Source: Populus alba (Eukaryota; Streptophyta; Magnoliopsida; Malpighiales; Salicaceae). From it: 64,000 nt of DNA. Under the pieces are notes generated by a model, which saw only the letters and a list, made by a program, of their open reading frames with translations, was not told where the DNA came from and ran no database searches. This document shows, in pieces, positions 11,087 through 22,429 of this stretch. The position numbers were made by a program, and so were the translations under genes. Location of the stretch: positions 7,335,035 through 7,399,034 of the forward strand of contig NC_133288.1 of NCBI RefSeq assembly GCF_005239225.2, in the 5' to 3' direction. Positions within the stretch are counted from its first letter, which is position 1; each line of letters begins with the position of its first letter.

Positions 11087-12874
11087 AATAAATTGAGTTA
11101 TATGTAAATAAGAGTACAAAGACATGCATATGGAGATCTAAAGAGAATAATTTTAAGAGAGAAAAAAAAAAAAAAAAACTAGAGAGAAAGCAAAGCCTAA
11201 AACAACAACAATAATAACCCAGTTCAATCAACAAAAAAAAAAAACATGGGCTGCTTATGCCATATGTTTAAATAAATAATAGACAATGTCAAAGTATTAA
11301 TTAAACTTGAAGAGAGTATGTTTATTGTTTTTAAGATACTATATGTTATAATTTATAAATTTTAAATAAAAAATTATTAGAGTGTCCAAAAAACAAAAGG
11401 TAATGTTGTCTGTTTCAATTTAAAAGGTAAAATGAATATTTTATATTTACATTTGATATAAAAATAAGTTTTTATATATGAGATCAATACTTACTAAGAT
11501 CTTTCAAATTGTTTATAAGTTTATAATTGCATATCAATTAAATCATATGTAATTATATTCTGATTATTTTCTAATTAGATCTTTGTTAATATAATCTTTA
11601 AATCATTTGACATAATTTACATTCTTTTTAATATTTGAGAATAATTGAATGTTTAAACGGAATATGTATTGATAATGTAAAATATATTACATTATTTACA
11701 ATGTATTTGTTAGATTTGTAGTATCTCTTCATTTTCAATTATGTGATTTTTTCAAAAAAAAAAAACTGGTATTTTTTCAATGCCAACATGATGTACTAAG
11801 GATTTGGGAATGCACGTTCCCTCGACTTTTAATTTTTTTTTTTAAATTAATATTTTTTAATGTTTTTAGATCGTTTTGATAAGCAAATATTAAAATTAAT
11901 TATTTAAAAAATTAAAAAATATATTATTTTGATACATTTCTAAATAAAATTTACTTTAAAAAATAATCATAAGCATACTGACGAAACACCTTATACTAAT
12001 CAAACAATTGATTTTTTTCTTTTATATACAAAACAAGAGATACCATAGAACCTTCCCAACGGGCCTCCTGGAACACCAACCAAGATGGGGAGATTAACAA
12101 GAAAGCCTAATGAGTCCATTTTTGTTAACAGTGATGCTATAATGATATTCTCTTATCTGTAATTTTTTTTATTTTTTGTTTCCTTTTCATTTAGTTTATT
12201 TGTGTAATAGTACTTAAAAAAAAATCATACGTGCAATACTTTCATTATCATTATCTTTTGAAGATATAAAACTTCCATTTCTATCACTTTTACAATTTTT
12301 TTTGTTATTAATATGTTATCACCATGGATCATAAACCAATTAATAAAAAGAATGTTCCATGCTTATTTTTCGTTATTTAAATCAATGTGATGTTTCTAGA
12401 AAATATCAATAAGCTAGATCCATGTTTGGATTTTTTTCATACATATGTAAACTCAAAACTCAAGAAAAATCTGTTAAACAACTAACTCGCATCTCTTACA
12501 GAAAATACTTTACGTTCTTGGAGCATAAATACATTTGTGAGGGTGGTCGGGACACATTAAACACATTATACGTACATGTATCATATATTTTTACTAATAA
12601 GACATTCAATCTAGTTTTGTATTAAGAAGAAAAGAAATTGTTGTTAGTAATTGATTTTAACATGTAAAAGTGATTGATTTATTAGTCCACTTGTCTTAAA
12701 TGGTATTTTTACTAAATGGGCCGAATGTAATTTGGGTTGTTGTTTTTGCAAGTATTAAAATGGGATAAAATTTTAGGTAGGATTTTGTGTAGAGAAAACT
12801 TTGCTAATTTTGGTCAATTGGATAAATTCATTATTTTTAAATGGAAGATTCCTTATATTTTAGATATGCTTATG
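11087..12874. other. AT-rich intergenic DNA, no gene seen
   Basis: Poly-A/T runs and weak dispersed-repeat-like blocks (about 11820-11965, similar in theme to 8455-8650 in reverse). No coding region or element boundary could be supported. Confidence 0.5.
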
Positions 12875-12879
12875 TAGTG
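12875..12879. repeat. Left target-site duplication of element E (TAGTG)
   Basis: TAGTG here is repeated exactly at 47847-47851, immediately outside the two ends of element E (TGTCATAACC at 12880; GCGACA ending at 47846). Confidence 0.93.
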
Positions 12880-13730
12880 TGTCATAACCTATTTTTGGGT
12901 TATTCCCCATTTCACATTTTTTTTCTCTTCAAAAAATTAATAAAATACAAAACAAATAATCAAAAACATATTATTAAAAAATATAACAGTGAAAAGAGGA
13001 TGCCAAAACACTCAAAAAATGGTTAAAAATTGGTTGAGGAGGTTCAAAATATAAAAATTAAAATTTGATAATATTTTGTTGACTGATGATAGCCTTGTTG
13101 ACAAAGAAAATTCAATTAGAGGAAGAAAAGTCCAAAATCAAATGTTTATGGACTCAATTAAATTTTATTGAAGGTTTAATTGAATTTATGGAGTTTTTGA
13201 TTGCAAGAAAAATTGATTTTGGAGTTAATTTGGGCTTTAATTGAAAGAAATTAAAGTTCTGGGGTCAAATTATAATTTTTGAGAGTTATTTTGGTCAAAT
13301 TAGGGGCTTTAAATATTGAAGTTTGATGACCAATTACAAACTTAATTGAAGTATTCCGAAACCAAAGACTAAATTGAAACAGATGAGTAAATAAATGGGC
13401 TGTAATTAAAATCGGATCAGGGGCCAAATTGAAGAAATTAGAAGTTTGTTGCTCAATTGAGGGTCAAATTGCATAAATTCAAGACCAAGGACCAAAGTGA
13501 AAAAGGCGGCCAACTTTAGGTTGCTGTTTGAATTTGACAGGGATGTAATTGAATTGATTTTTACAATTAAAATTGCAATTGAGGACGTGATTGAACAAAT
13601 CACACATTGAGGACCAATGACTGAACAGAGGTAGGACATTTTCATCGCCCTTCTCTGCTTATAAATATAGAGGCAGAGAAGAGGCACAAGAGGCTAGAGA
13701 ACAAAAGAATACAAGAAAGGGGAAGAAGGC
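12880..13730 (+). repeat. Element E 5' LTR, first part
   Basis: Begins TGTCATAACCTATTTTTGGG and parallels the 3' LTR from 45376. A TATA box (TATAAATA, 13660-13667) sits where the 3' LTR has one (46524-46531). Relative to the 3' LTR it lacks about 370 bp (the counterpart of 46120-46490). It ends at 13730 in GGGGAAGAAGGC, where the nested block starts with an LTR terminus. Confidence 0.9.
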
Positions 13731-14971
13731 TGTTGTTACCCAAATTTTGACCCATCTTTTTTATAAAATTTTTGGAAAATCCAAAAATAGCAAAAAAAAA
13801 AAAAAAGATCCAAAACAATATGTTTTTAATATATTCGCATTGTTTTTAGCATTTTCAATGTCATCTAAAAAAGAATTTAAATTTTTAAGGGTCTTTCAAA
13901 CGCGTTTGACTTTTCATGTGTCATTTTTAAAATAATTGATTTTTTCTCATTAAGTCGACGTTGATATTGCTCGTTTTAAAAAAATACAAAAAAGTCAAGA
14001 AAAATCAAAATTTACAAAAAAAGAAAGTTGAGGGATCAATTTTGAGGCCCAAACAACATTTTACCTATAAATATAGGTCCATAACTCACACAAAAAGGGA
14101 GGGGGGCAATTTTGAAAGAAAAAAAAACACAAAAAACCCCCGTAAACCTAAACCTATCCCTAACCAAACAGCCGCCCCCCGTCGGTGGCTTTCATTTTCT
14201 CTCCCAAGCCGCTGCTCACCATCTTCTTTTTCCCTGTACTCTAAGCAGTCCCCATTGCCACATTTTTCCCTGCCCAACACCATTTCCTTCTCCCTCAGCC
14301 CAAAAAAACAGTCGCTCCCTTTCCTCTCAAAGCCAGTGACACCCTCCCCCACTTGGCGAAACAAAACAACTACAGCAACCCCGGCTTGGAATTTTTGGCC
14401 TCCACATCGTAGCCCGATCTCCTTCTTCCTCTCGGCCAAAAACAAACTAAATAGCCACCCTTTAGTTTTGATTTTTCTCTCTAGCCGGCCGTAAGACAAG
14501 CCCTCTTCTCTAGCCCCACAGCGGCTCCTTTCTTCCTCAGGCTGAACACAACAACTCCTTTCTTCACCAGGCCGAACACAGCGGCAGCCCCTCGCCATCT
14601 TCTTCCTAGTCTTCTCTCAATCTCCCCGTGAACAACCACCTCTAGCATTCCCTCTCTCCAGATCTCGCCAACCAATAAGCAACAGCCCTTCTCCAGCTGC
14701 ACGCCCATAGAGCTGACAACGTCCACCCTCACCGAAGCTGTCAGCCACCAGAAGGATGAAGAACTGATCACATATCTAAAAATAAACTAACCTGAGGAAA
14801 TAGATCTAAAGACAAAAAAACAAAGTAAAATCAACTATTGTGTGTGTTTTTTTGTTGTTGCAAGTCACTGCCGGTGAGGAAAGGAAGGAGGGAGGAAGCC
14901 GTTTCAGATCCACTCATTTTTTCAGCTTTTCTTGCATGGAGGCACGTGGAGCAAACATGCCGCCATTGTAT
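13731..14971 (+). repeat. Truncated Ogre-type LTR H (5' part only)
   Basis: Starts TGTTGTTACCCAAATTTTGA, an LTR start like those of G (27398) and F (minus strand at 36005). It has a TATA box (TATAAATA, 14066-14073) and a GC-richer leader region (14130-14760) that yields spurious ORFs. Its later part (14800-14965) resembles the LTR remnant I at 62640-62860. It stops at about 14971 against the 3' LTR of element F in the opposite orientation. The rest of H is missing, and no target duplication matches the right edge of F. Confidence 0.75.
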
Positions 14972-15127
14972 GCGGATTTGTTACTCCCAATAATATTTTG
15001 GATATTCGTCCTTTAAGGATTTCTTTATCCAAACATTAGCGGTGAATAATAGATGAATTCCCCCCAAAAATAAGATTTTTATAGTTTTTGGAATATTGGC
15101 CAATACCCTTTGGAGTTTTACAAACAT
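14972..15127 (-). repeat. Element F 3' LTR, part distal to the CACTA insertion
   Basis: Matches 34236-34337 of the F 5' LTR, with about 47 extra bases (around 15048-15095, flanked by a GAAT repeat). The last ~540 bp of the LTR (counterpart of 33700-34235, with the GCGACA end) are missing at the junction with H. Confidence 0.85.
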
Positions 15128-15149
15128 CACTACCAGAAATTCGCTAAAT

Positions 15150-15610
15150 ACCAACGGACATACCGACGGAATTTTTTCTGTCGGTATTTTTCGGCCGAAA
15201 TCACCGATGGAAAATATTCATCGGTAATTAGGTCGGTAATTACCGACGGAAATAGGCCGTCGGTAATTACCGACCGAATTATCGACCGAAAATTCAGAAT
15301 TAATGAAAAAAGGGCGGGCAGTGGCGCGGGGGTTTTGGCGGGTGATTTTTCCGACGGAATTAAAAACTGGGGCCCGTACGCGTGAAGGGACCTGTTCACC
15401 GTCAAAAAATACCGACGGAATCACCGACGGATTTGAAATGCCAGATCCGTACCGGTGACGTGACCGGTGCACCGTTAAAAATATCGACGGAATCACCAAG
15501 GGATTTGAATAGCAGGTCCGTGCGGTGACGTGTCGATTGCCCGTTAGAATTACCGACGGTTTTGCCGACGGATTCACCGACGGAATACAAACCGTCGGTA
15601 ATTCCGTCGG
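15150..15610. repeat. CACTA subterminal repeats, left side of K
   Basis: The 9-mer ACCGACGGA and its complement TCCGTCGGT (with variants) occur over a dozen times in both orientations, several as hairpins such as CCGACGGAATACAAACCGTCGG. In En/Spm such motifs are bound by the TNPA protein to bring the ends together; by analogy these should be the binding sites. Confidence 0.9.
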
Positions 15611-16083
15611 CAAAAGTGAATATATGGCCACTCTGCAGACACTCTCCTCCCCCATTTCTCCTTCTTCTTCCCAATCCTAACCCTCCCCATCTGCAAAATA
15701 ACCAGCCCCCCCTCGCCCCAAAACAAAAATCTTTCTCATCTCAGCACAACAAGTTTATTTGTTTTGTGGTCACAGCATCCGTGTTCTGATTTACCGACGA
15801 ATTTTATCATTTTTTGTAAGTAATTCTATCTTTTAAAGTTTTAACATTTAAATGTTAATTTTATTGTTTTTTTAGTATATGTATTATTTTTTTTTAGTAG
15901 ATGTACATGTTTTATTGTTATTTCTCAAACAAACTTGTAGTATATGAATGTATAATTTTATACTTGTTATGGTTTGTTTTAGATTTTGTAAGATTGTATT
16001 TGTTTGAAAATTGTTAAAACTTAATTTGTAGAATTACCGAATTACATGTTGTGTTTTGAAATAATTAAGAGCTTGCTTAATTA

Positions 16084-16716
16084 ATGGGTCCTTTTTATAG
16101 AGGTTCGATAGAAGTCATGGATGATCGTTCATGGATGTATCTAGATTCACCCCAAGGATTGCGGAGGATGGATTATTGTAACGGGGTTCAGGGTTTTATT
16201 AATTTCACAATATCTATTCCCAAAAATTTTACTGGAGGCGGTATTAGGTGTCCATGCAGAAAGTGTCAAAATAAAAAGTATCTGCATCCAGATGTTGTAA
16301 TGATGCATCTTCTACACAAAGGGTTTGTGGAGGATTACGAGTGTTGGTATGCACATGGAGAGGTATTTGTTAGTAATAGGAGAATGGGAGAAACGGTGGT
16401 TGGGTCAACTTCTAGTGCTAGCAACGTGCATGAAGCGGCAAATGACAACACTAATCCTTACAGAAACATGGTTATGGATGCAATGGGAATGAATCAAGAT
16501 AATGTCAATCAATGTCCAATCATAGAAGAAGAACCTAATGCAGAGGCAGCTAGGTTTTTTGATTTGTTGAAAGATTCTGACGGAGAGGAGTTGAATGTTG
16601 TTCTCAGCTCTAGCAGACAAGCAAATGTCGATGAAGAAGATGATATCCATATTGAAGATTGCGATGAAGATGATGACAATTCAATTGACGAGGAGGAAGA
16701 AGAAAATTCCGACTAA
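16084..16716 (+). CDS. CACTA ORF with transposase-associated domain only
   Basis: The 210-aa product starts MGPFYRGSIEVMDDRSWMY. Residues 1-105 form the plant transposase-associated domain, with FINFTIS, a CPCRKCQNKKYLHP zinc-like cluster (Cys/His at roughly 57-68), HLLHKGF and YECWYAHGE. A linker follows (HEAANDNTNPYRNMVMDAMG), then an acidic tail with runs of Asp/Glu ending EEEEENSD. A full TNPD/TNP2 transposase would continue into a ~600-aa DDE catalytic domain; here the stop is followed by non-coding DNA. It could be exon 1 of a deleted transposase or a stand-alone regulatory product. Element L carries the same ORF, frameshifted. Confidence 0.8.
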   Translation: MGPFYRGSIEVMDDRSWMYLDSPQGLRRMDYCNGVQGFINFTISIPKNFTGGGIRCPCRKCQNKKYLHPDVVMMHLLHKGFVEDYECWYAHGEVFVSNRRMGETVVGSTSSASNVHEAANDNTNPYRNMVMDAMGMNQDNVNQCPIIEEEPNAEAARFFDLLKDSDGEELNVVLSSSRQANVDEEDDIHIEDCDEDDDNSIDEEEEENSD

Positions 16717-16925
16717 TTATGAAAATGAAGCCCTATGTAAAAACATTTGTCTCATGTAATTTAGATTATTGATGATGTATTTTGTAAAACAAAATATTTA
16801 CTGTTTAAGCAATGTGGTTATTGTGTTTATGTGATGGACAGTTTATCAGTTAAGTTTCTGCAGGAAGGTAAACAGGCAATACAAAGACAACCTTTCCTGC
16901 ATCATGCAATCTTACCGATGGATAG
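16717..16925. other. Non-coding spacer after the CACTA ORF
   Basis: AT-rich sequence with GTAATTTAGATTATTGATG-like features that could serve as a 3' UTR. No further transposase homology was found. Confidence 0.5.
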
Positions 16926-17540
16926 TGATCTGTCGGTATCTCACAGAGAGTTCGAAATTAATTACGTGAAATGCCACCACCACCGACGACATTACCGACG
17001 GCTTCACCGACACATACACCGACGGATTATAGTCCGTCGGTATCTCACAGAGAGTTCGAAAATATTTACAACAAAATGCCACAATCACCGACGTCCATAC
17101 CGACGGATTCTAGTCCGTCGGTATCTCACAGAGAGTTCGAAAATATTTACAACAAAATGCCACAATCACCGACGTCCATACCGACGGATAAGCATCCGTC
17201 GGTATCTCACAGAGAGTTCGAAAATATTTACGCGAAATGCCACCAACACCGAATTACCGACGGAGTAGGTCCGTCGGTAATTTGTCGGTTACACATATTA
17301 CAGACAGAATTACCGACGGACCGCGCGTTTTCCAAAGTGCGTTAATTGCGCCTCTGAACTTGTCAGATTACTAACGGAATCACCGACGGACTGCGAAAAA
17401 TTTGGAGGGCTTTTAAAAATTCGGAGCGAAATTCGAAAAATACCGACGGAATTTTGACCTGTTACCGACGGAATTTTGACCTGTTACCGACGGAGGTTAA
17501 GTCCGTCGGTGATTCCGTTGGTAAAATTGACCTATAAGTT
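16926..17540. repeat. Internal tandem repeats of K with ACCGACGGA motifs
   Basis: A ~76-bp unit (GTCGGTATCTCACAGAGAGTTCGAAAATATTTAC... ACCGACGTCCATACCGACGG) is repeated three to four times between about 16930 and 17250, each with paired ACCGACGGA/TCCGTCGGT half-sites. A looser series of the same 9-mer follows to 17520. These motifs also flank the element ends. Their placement just upstream of the TNPA-like gene suggests autoregulatory binding sites, by analogy with En/Spm. Confidence 0.85.
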
Positions 17541-18456
17541 TCAGCCCCGCCGCTTCGCCTCATTTTTTCTTCTTCTCCCCGCCGCTTCGCTTCTCCTCCG
17601 TTTTTCACCTTAGATTTTTCATTTTTTTCACCTCAATCCTTAAACACTTTCACCTTTAATCTCTAGCAAGATTTGGTGTTGTAAATCTTCATTATATTAA
17701 AAGGTATGTGTTTTTTTTCTAATTTATTTTATTTTATTTTATTTTTAGTTGTTTTTATTTTTGTTGTGTTGGTGTTTTTTGATGCAATGTAGATAAAGTT
17801 TTGAATTTGACACATTATTAAGGTATGTATATTTCGTTCCTTTTTTTTTTGAATTTTTTGAATATTTTTTGAATTTGTTGAATATTTGTGAATTTAATTG
17901 TTGAATTTATTGAATATTTTTTGTTGTTGTGTTGTTAGAATTGTTATTAGTTAATTTAACTTAGAATTAGTTAAAGTTGAATATTTGAATATTTTTTGAA
18001 TTTTTTTGAATTTGTTGAATATTTGTTAATTTAATTGTTGAATAATTGAATTTAATTGTTGAATTTATTGAATATTTCTTTTTTGTTGTGTTGTTAGAAT
18101 TGTTATTAGTTAATTTAACTTAGAATTAGTTAAAGTTGAATATTTGAATTTTTTTGAATTTGTTGAATTATAATTGTTAATGTTGAATTGTAATGATTAA
18201 TTTGTTGAATTATAATTTGTTGAATTTATTGAATATATTTTTTGTCATATTTTTTATTGTTTTGAATTTATTGAATTGTAAGGATTAATAGTTGAATATG
18301 TTGGAATAATTAGTATAGATTGGTTCGATTGGTTGTGGCTATTGTTAATATTTGCAGGTTTGTGGATTTGGGTAGTATCCAGTATAGGGGAGGTGCTGCC
18401 GATTTTTTTTTAACTTTTGAATTTTATTATACAATTATTAATTTAAAATTGTTTAG
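17541..18456. other. Leader and probable 5' UTR intron of the TNPA-like gene
   Basis: A TATA-like CCTATAAGTT lies at about 17532, followed by a repeated CCGCCGCTTCGC block (17550-17590). A possible 5' UTR intron starts GTATGTG at about 17704 and ends TTTGCAG at about 18358. Inside it a block of ~90 bp (GAATTTATTGAATATTT..TTAGAATTGTTATTAGTTAA) is present twice (about 17905 and 18062). Confidence 0.5.
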
Positions 18457-20182
18457 ATGCGCAAAATGAAAACCAGAGCTGGTCGTCTAGTCGAATCAAG
18501 TTCGTCTAGCAGCGATAATGATGTTTCCTTAGGTGCCTCTCAAGAAAAGGCACCTACACCACCTGCGCCGTCAACCGATGCTGCCTCTTCCAGCGATGTT
18601 TCACATCGTAGACGCGACATGCCTTCGAAGCGGAATCAATTTACCCGCCAGTTCGAGGCACAGTGGAAGGACGATCTTTCAATGTAAGTTTGTTAATGTT
18701 TTAGTTTTTTTTATATAAAAAAACAAATTTAAAACATAATTTATGAAGTAATCACAAATTAATTTCATTTCTTTTCAGGTTCACAAATATTGAGGCCGCC
18801 CGATTAATATCATCGGCGTTTAAAGCGTCGATGGAGATTCCTTTGTTTCAATGGAGTCAGATATCCAGACATCCTGAATGGATGCCTCAAAACAATGCAT
18901 GGTTTCGTAGATTTGAGGTTCGTGTTAATATATAATTTTCAGCTTATTTCTAATAAATTCAAGTTATAATTGTAAATAATTTATTAACATTTTAAAAGAT
19001 TATTTTTTTATATACAGCATCGATTCTGCTGGGACGATGAACATGACAGTGTTGTGAGGAGGGTGTGGGAAAATCACGCGGCAATTAGGTAACATAGAAA
19101 ACAATACGACTTTTTTTTACATAATTATTTATGTTTTGAAATGTAATTTTTTCGTGCATGAATTAGGTTGCGTGATTTTTGGTATGACGCCCAGAAAAAA
19201 GAAAAAAAAGCAGCGAGGGATAAGGGGTTACAAGGCTGGAACGATATTGCGGTTTGGAGGGATTTCAAACCAATATACATCCCGGAAGATATATGGCCGC
19301 ACTATCTTCAGCACGTGACGTCTCAGCGGTTCACTCGACGATCACAGTCCGGTGCCGGCAACCGGAATCAACAAATTCATGGCTCGGTTACAACGCACAC
19401 CGGCGGCTCCGTTCCGTTTGCTGCACATGCGAAACGGATGGTAAGATTAATTTAAATGAAATATATCGTTCAATTAATTTGTTGTTAATACATTTGTTTC
19501 ATTATATATAGGCTACGTCTCTTGGACGTGAGCCGAGCCCTATGGAGCTGTTTGTGGAGACGCACGTGCGGAGTCATGACCGCCAAAAGGGGACGCAACA
19601 GTTCGTTGACAACCGTGCTCAACAGTTTGTGGTGTGTTTGTTCAACCATTTTATTTTATAAGTTATTATCATGTTTATTGAATTGAATATGATTTTTTTT
19701 TTCAGGAGACCTATAATAATCGGTTGAGGGAGAGATACGGGGATGATCCTTCAACCCATCCGGAATTCGATCCGGATTTGTGGATGGAGGCTGGATTGTC
19801 AGGTGGACCCGATAAAAATCGGGTTTACGGGCTCTCCAACACTACCGCTGCCAAGTTGCGGTCGACCGGTACTGCTTCAACCGGTGGGAGCTCCCAATCT
19901 GTATAGAGCTCCCAATCTAAGGAGTCTGTGGCCTTGCAGCAAAGGTGCGACCACCTATCAGAGGCGTACACACAACTTAAAGAAGAGCAAAGATTGGCGA
20001 ACGAACAACACAGATTGGCGGACGAACAACGCAGAGCAGAGTCTGAACAACAAAGAGTGGCCTATGAAGAGCTTTGTCAAATGGTCATGAACATGACACA
20101 AGGTGGAACATGTACGCCTAATCCTTTTTGGCCGCCTAACCCCCACCCTCCTCCTCCTCCTCCTCCTCCACCTTTATATTAA
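18457..20182 (+). pseudogene. TNPA-like CACTA accessory transposase gene with one in-frame amber codon
   Basis: Exons 18457-18683, 18779-18917, 19018-19088, 19167-19440, 19512-19631 and 19706-20182, with GT-AG introns and consistent phases, give 435 codons. The product has a Ser-rich N-terminus, then the plant transposase (Ptta/En/Spm, Transposase_24-type) core: WMPQNNAWFRRFE, VRRVWENHAAIR, LRDFWYDAQKK, HTGGSVPFAAHAKRM, REPSPMELFVETHVR, FDPDLWMEAGLSGGPDKNRVYGL. A Gln/Glu-rich probable coiled coil (LANEQHRLADEQRRAESEQ) and a polyproline C-terminus follow. The family binds subterminal repeats. A single TAG at 19904-19906 interrupts the frame, giving 343 aa; the same frame continues to TAA at 20180. 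Start chosen as the first ATG of the open exon. Confidence 0.85.
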
Positions 20183-20334
20183 TTGTTTTTTTTTTAAACA
20201 CATTCATTTTGTAATGAATATTATTTAACTTTGAGTTTTTGTTGCTTAATATAAATTTTATTTGCATAATTGGTTTGTATTACTATTAATTTATATTATT
20301 TTTTCTAAATAATTAAAAAAAATAAAATTACACA

Positions 20335-20770
20335 GGGATTTACCGACGGAAAAAATCCGTCGGCATTGGACAGTGCCTGCGATATTCCATCCCATCACCG
20401 ACATATTCACCGACGGAAATAATCCGTCGGTATAAAAATACCGACGAATTTACAGACGGATTTATTCGGTCGGTATGAAATATCACCGACACTTTTGCCG
20501 ACGGATATAGTCCGTCGGTATTTACATAACACCGACGAAAAATATTCCGTCAGTATATTCCAAGCGGCAAACTTTTTTTTTTTTGGCGCGCACGGTCCGT
20601 CGGTAAATGTTTTTTTTGTATTACCGACCGATATAGCGACGGAATGTGGAATCACCGACAAAAGGTATTCCGACGGGAGTATTACGTCGGTAATATAGTT
20701 GGTAAATACTTTACCGATGAATGTTCTATCACACACCGACGGAATATTTCCGTCGGTAAAACTGTGAAAT
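20335..20770. repeat. CACTA subterminal repeats, right side of K
   Basis: ACCGACGGA / TCCGTCGGT and one-mismatch variants occur about fifteen times in both orientations up to the right terminus, mirroring the left side. Confidence 0.9.
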
Positions 20771-20779
20771 CTTGTAGTG

Positions 20780-22284
20780 CATGTTGTAAAATTCCAGAAA
20801 ATGCAAGAAAATAATTTTTTTGTTGTGTTTACGAAATCCATGCGAAAACACATTTTTAAAACTTCCAATATTTTTTGTATAAAAAAAAACGTTCAAAACG
20901 TGTTAGGGTATTAACCGTATGCAACACACAAAAATATATTTTTATAATTTTTTTTTTGTCAAAAAAAAAAATTAAATTAAACATCACATTTAATTGCAAT
21001 TAAAGACAACAAACTGCGTATATATTCTTGAAATTTACAAGAAAACTAAACAGTCCAAAAAATCAAGGATGACCCTTCGAAGCCAAACATAAACTTTTTT
21101 TCTTTTCTGCCAGCAGGAGACCCGCGTGAACAGTTACTGGTGAATTAAAATTCACATGCACAGTAACAGGGTGGTTTGAATTCATGCATGCATGCATAAG
21201 GATGAGAAGAGCTTACCTGGTGCAGGGACGAAGCTGGTGCTCGGGGATGAAGCTAGAGGATGGCGTCGACCGGGATGGAACTGGTCTCATTACTGGGCTG
21301 CTGCTTCGGCTAATTAATACATGTTCCTATGGAGGAGAAAACAAAAGTTGCACCACTAGAGGAGAAGAAACTGGAGACGGAATGAAGAGACAAAGGTGAT
21401 GGCGAAGGCATGCTGGTTGGTTTCTCTGATTTTCGTCTGTTTATCTTATTTCCTTCTGCTCGTCCGTCATCTCATTTCACGTCTGTCTTGTCTCTACTGA
21501 GAAGAAATGGTTGCTGCTGCTGTGGGGCTCGGTGGAGGCTGGTCTGAGGCTACGTTGACAGAGAGGGCTGCTTCAGGTGCAGGGGAAGAAATGGCCGAGA
21601 GAGGGGAATGCCAGGAGGGGGACTGGTTTTGGGTGCTCTCTCTCTCTCTCGTTCTTGTCCGAAGGAAATGGAAATGAGTGGGCTGTCGGGAAAAGTGAGA
21701 TGAGGAAATCGGGGAAGGTGGTTGGCTATGGGTAAAATGAAAAAAAGGGTTCTGTAGGGGAAGAAGAAGTGAGGGAGGAGATCTGGTTTTGGCCGACTGA
21801 GAGAGGAGACTGCTGATCAATGGCCGGCTGAAGAGGGAAACCGAGAATTCTCAAAGGCCAAAGCAACGTTTTCTCTAGTTTGGCTAAAGAGAGGAGAGCT
21901 CGTGAGGGAGAGTCGGCCAGATGGAGGGGGGCTGGTCTCCGTGTAAGAGAGGGGATTGGCTGGAGGCTTGGGAAGAAAAAATATATCAAAAGGGAGGGGG
22001 GCGCCGGATTGCAGAGATTTTCTATAATCAGCATTAACAAATCCCAGATATGGTATTTATATTGCATTGATTATTTTCCATAACCAGCACGAATCAAATC
22101 ATATATTTATGGTATTTTATATTGTAGTAATTATATATGATTCGGTAATTATCTCCTTGACATATTACTCCCTTAATATTAGCCCTGATGCTCTATCTTA
22201 TCGCCACATGTAAACCTTTATTATTGTTTTTTTTTTTTTTTTGAAAAATTTATCAAAACATAGGTCAAAATTTGGGTAGCAACA
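20780..22284 (-). repeat. Element F 3' LTR, proximal part
   Basis: On the minus strand starts TGTTGCTACCCAAATTTTGA at 22284, next to a polypurine tract. It matches the 5' LTR (34335-36005) with very few differences. Indels: this copy has about 33 bases the 5' LTR lacks (near 21556-21590), and lacks about 215 bases present at 35526-35740. Interrupted at 20779/15128 by element K. Confidence 0.92.
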
Positions 22285-22298
22285 GATGCCCTCTCTTT
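22285..22298 (-). other. Polypurine tract of element F
   Basis: AAAGAGAGGGCATC on the minus strand immediately precedes the 3' LTR start. Element E has the matching AAAGAGGGGGCAAC before its 3' LTR (45362-45375). This primes plus-strand DNA synthesis. Confidence 0.85.
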
Positions 22299-22429
22299 AC
22301 AATGCTTACGAAGCAAAACTCCTCAATGTTTTGCATAGTAAGCTTGTAAAGAAAAAAAATCTTCTTTACTGGCTGAGTGATCCACTCATCCAAGGACTTC
22401 ACTTTTTTTTAAAAGAAAATTGGTCTATT

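Larger units (their letters stand above)
15128..20779 (+). mobile_element. CACTA (En/Spm-type) transposon K, both ends present
   Basis: The ends are CACTACCAGAAATTCGC (15128) and, on the opposite strand at 20779, CACTACAAGATTTCACAG, with a 3-bp duplication CAT on both sides (15125-15127, 20780-20782). The same host sequence without the element is present in the F 5' LTR (ACAAACATGTTGTAAAA, CAT at 34335-34337), which proves the boundaries. It contains a transposase-associated ORF (16084-16716) and a spliced TNPA-like gene (18457-20182), but no DDE transposase. It is therefore probably non-autonomous. Length 5652 bp. Confidence 0.97.

Noticed and set aside
13961..14771. ORFs of 177, 170 and 96 codons
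   Set aside because: They overlap on both strands in the GC-richer leader of LTR H, low-complexity Pro/Ser or Arg/Glu text, no domain.
16831..17345. Two overlapping ORFs (145 and 124 codons) after the CACTA ORF
   Set aside because: They translate the ~76-bp tandem repeat in two frames (HRRPYRR and SHREFENIY repeats), so they are not genes.
21184..21399. Identical 71-codon ORF at 21184 and 34730
   Set aside because: It lies within the two LTRs of element F; identity reflects LTR identity, and no domain is recognisable.
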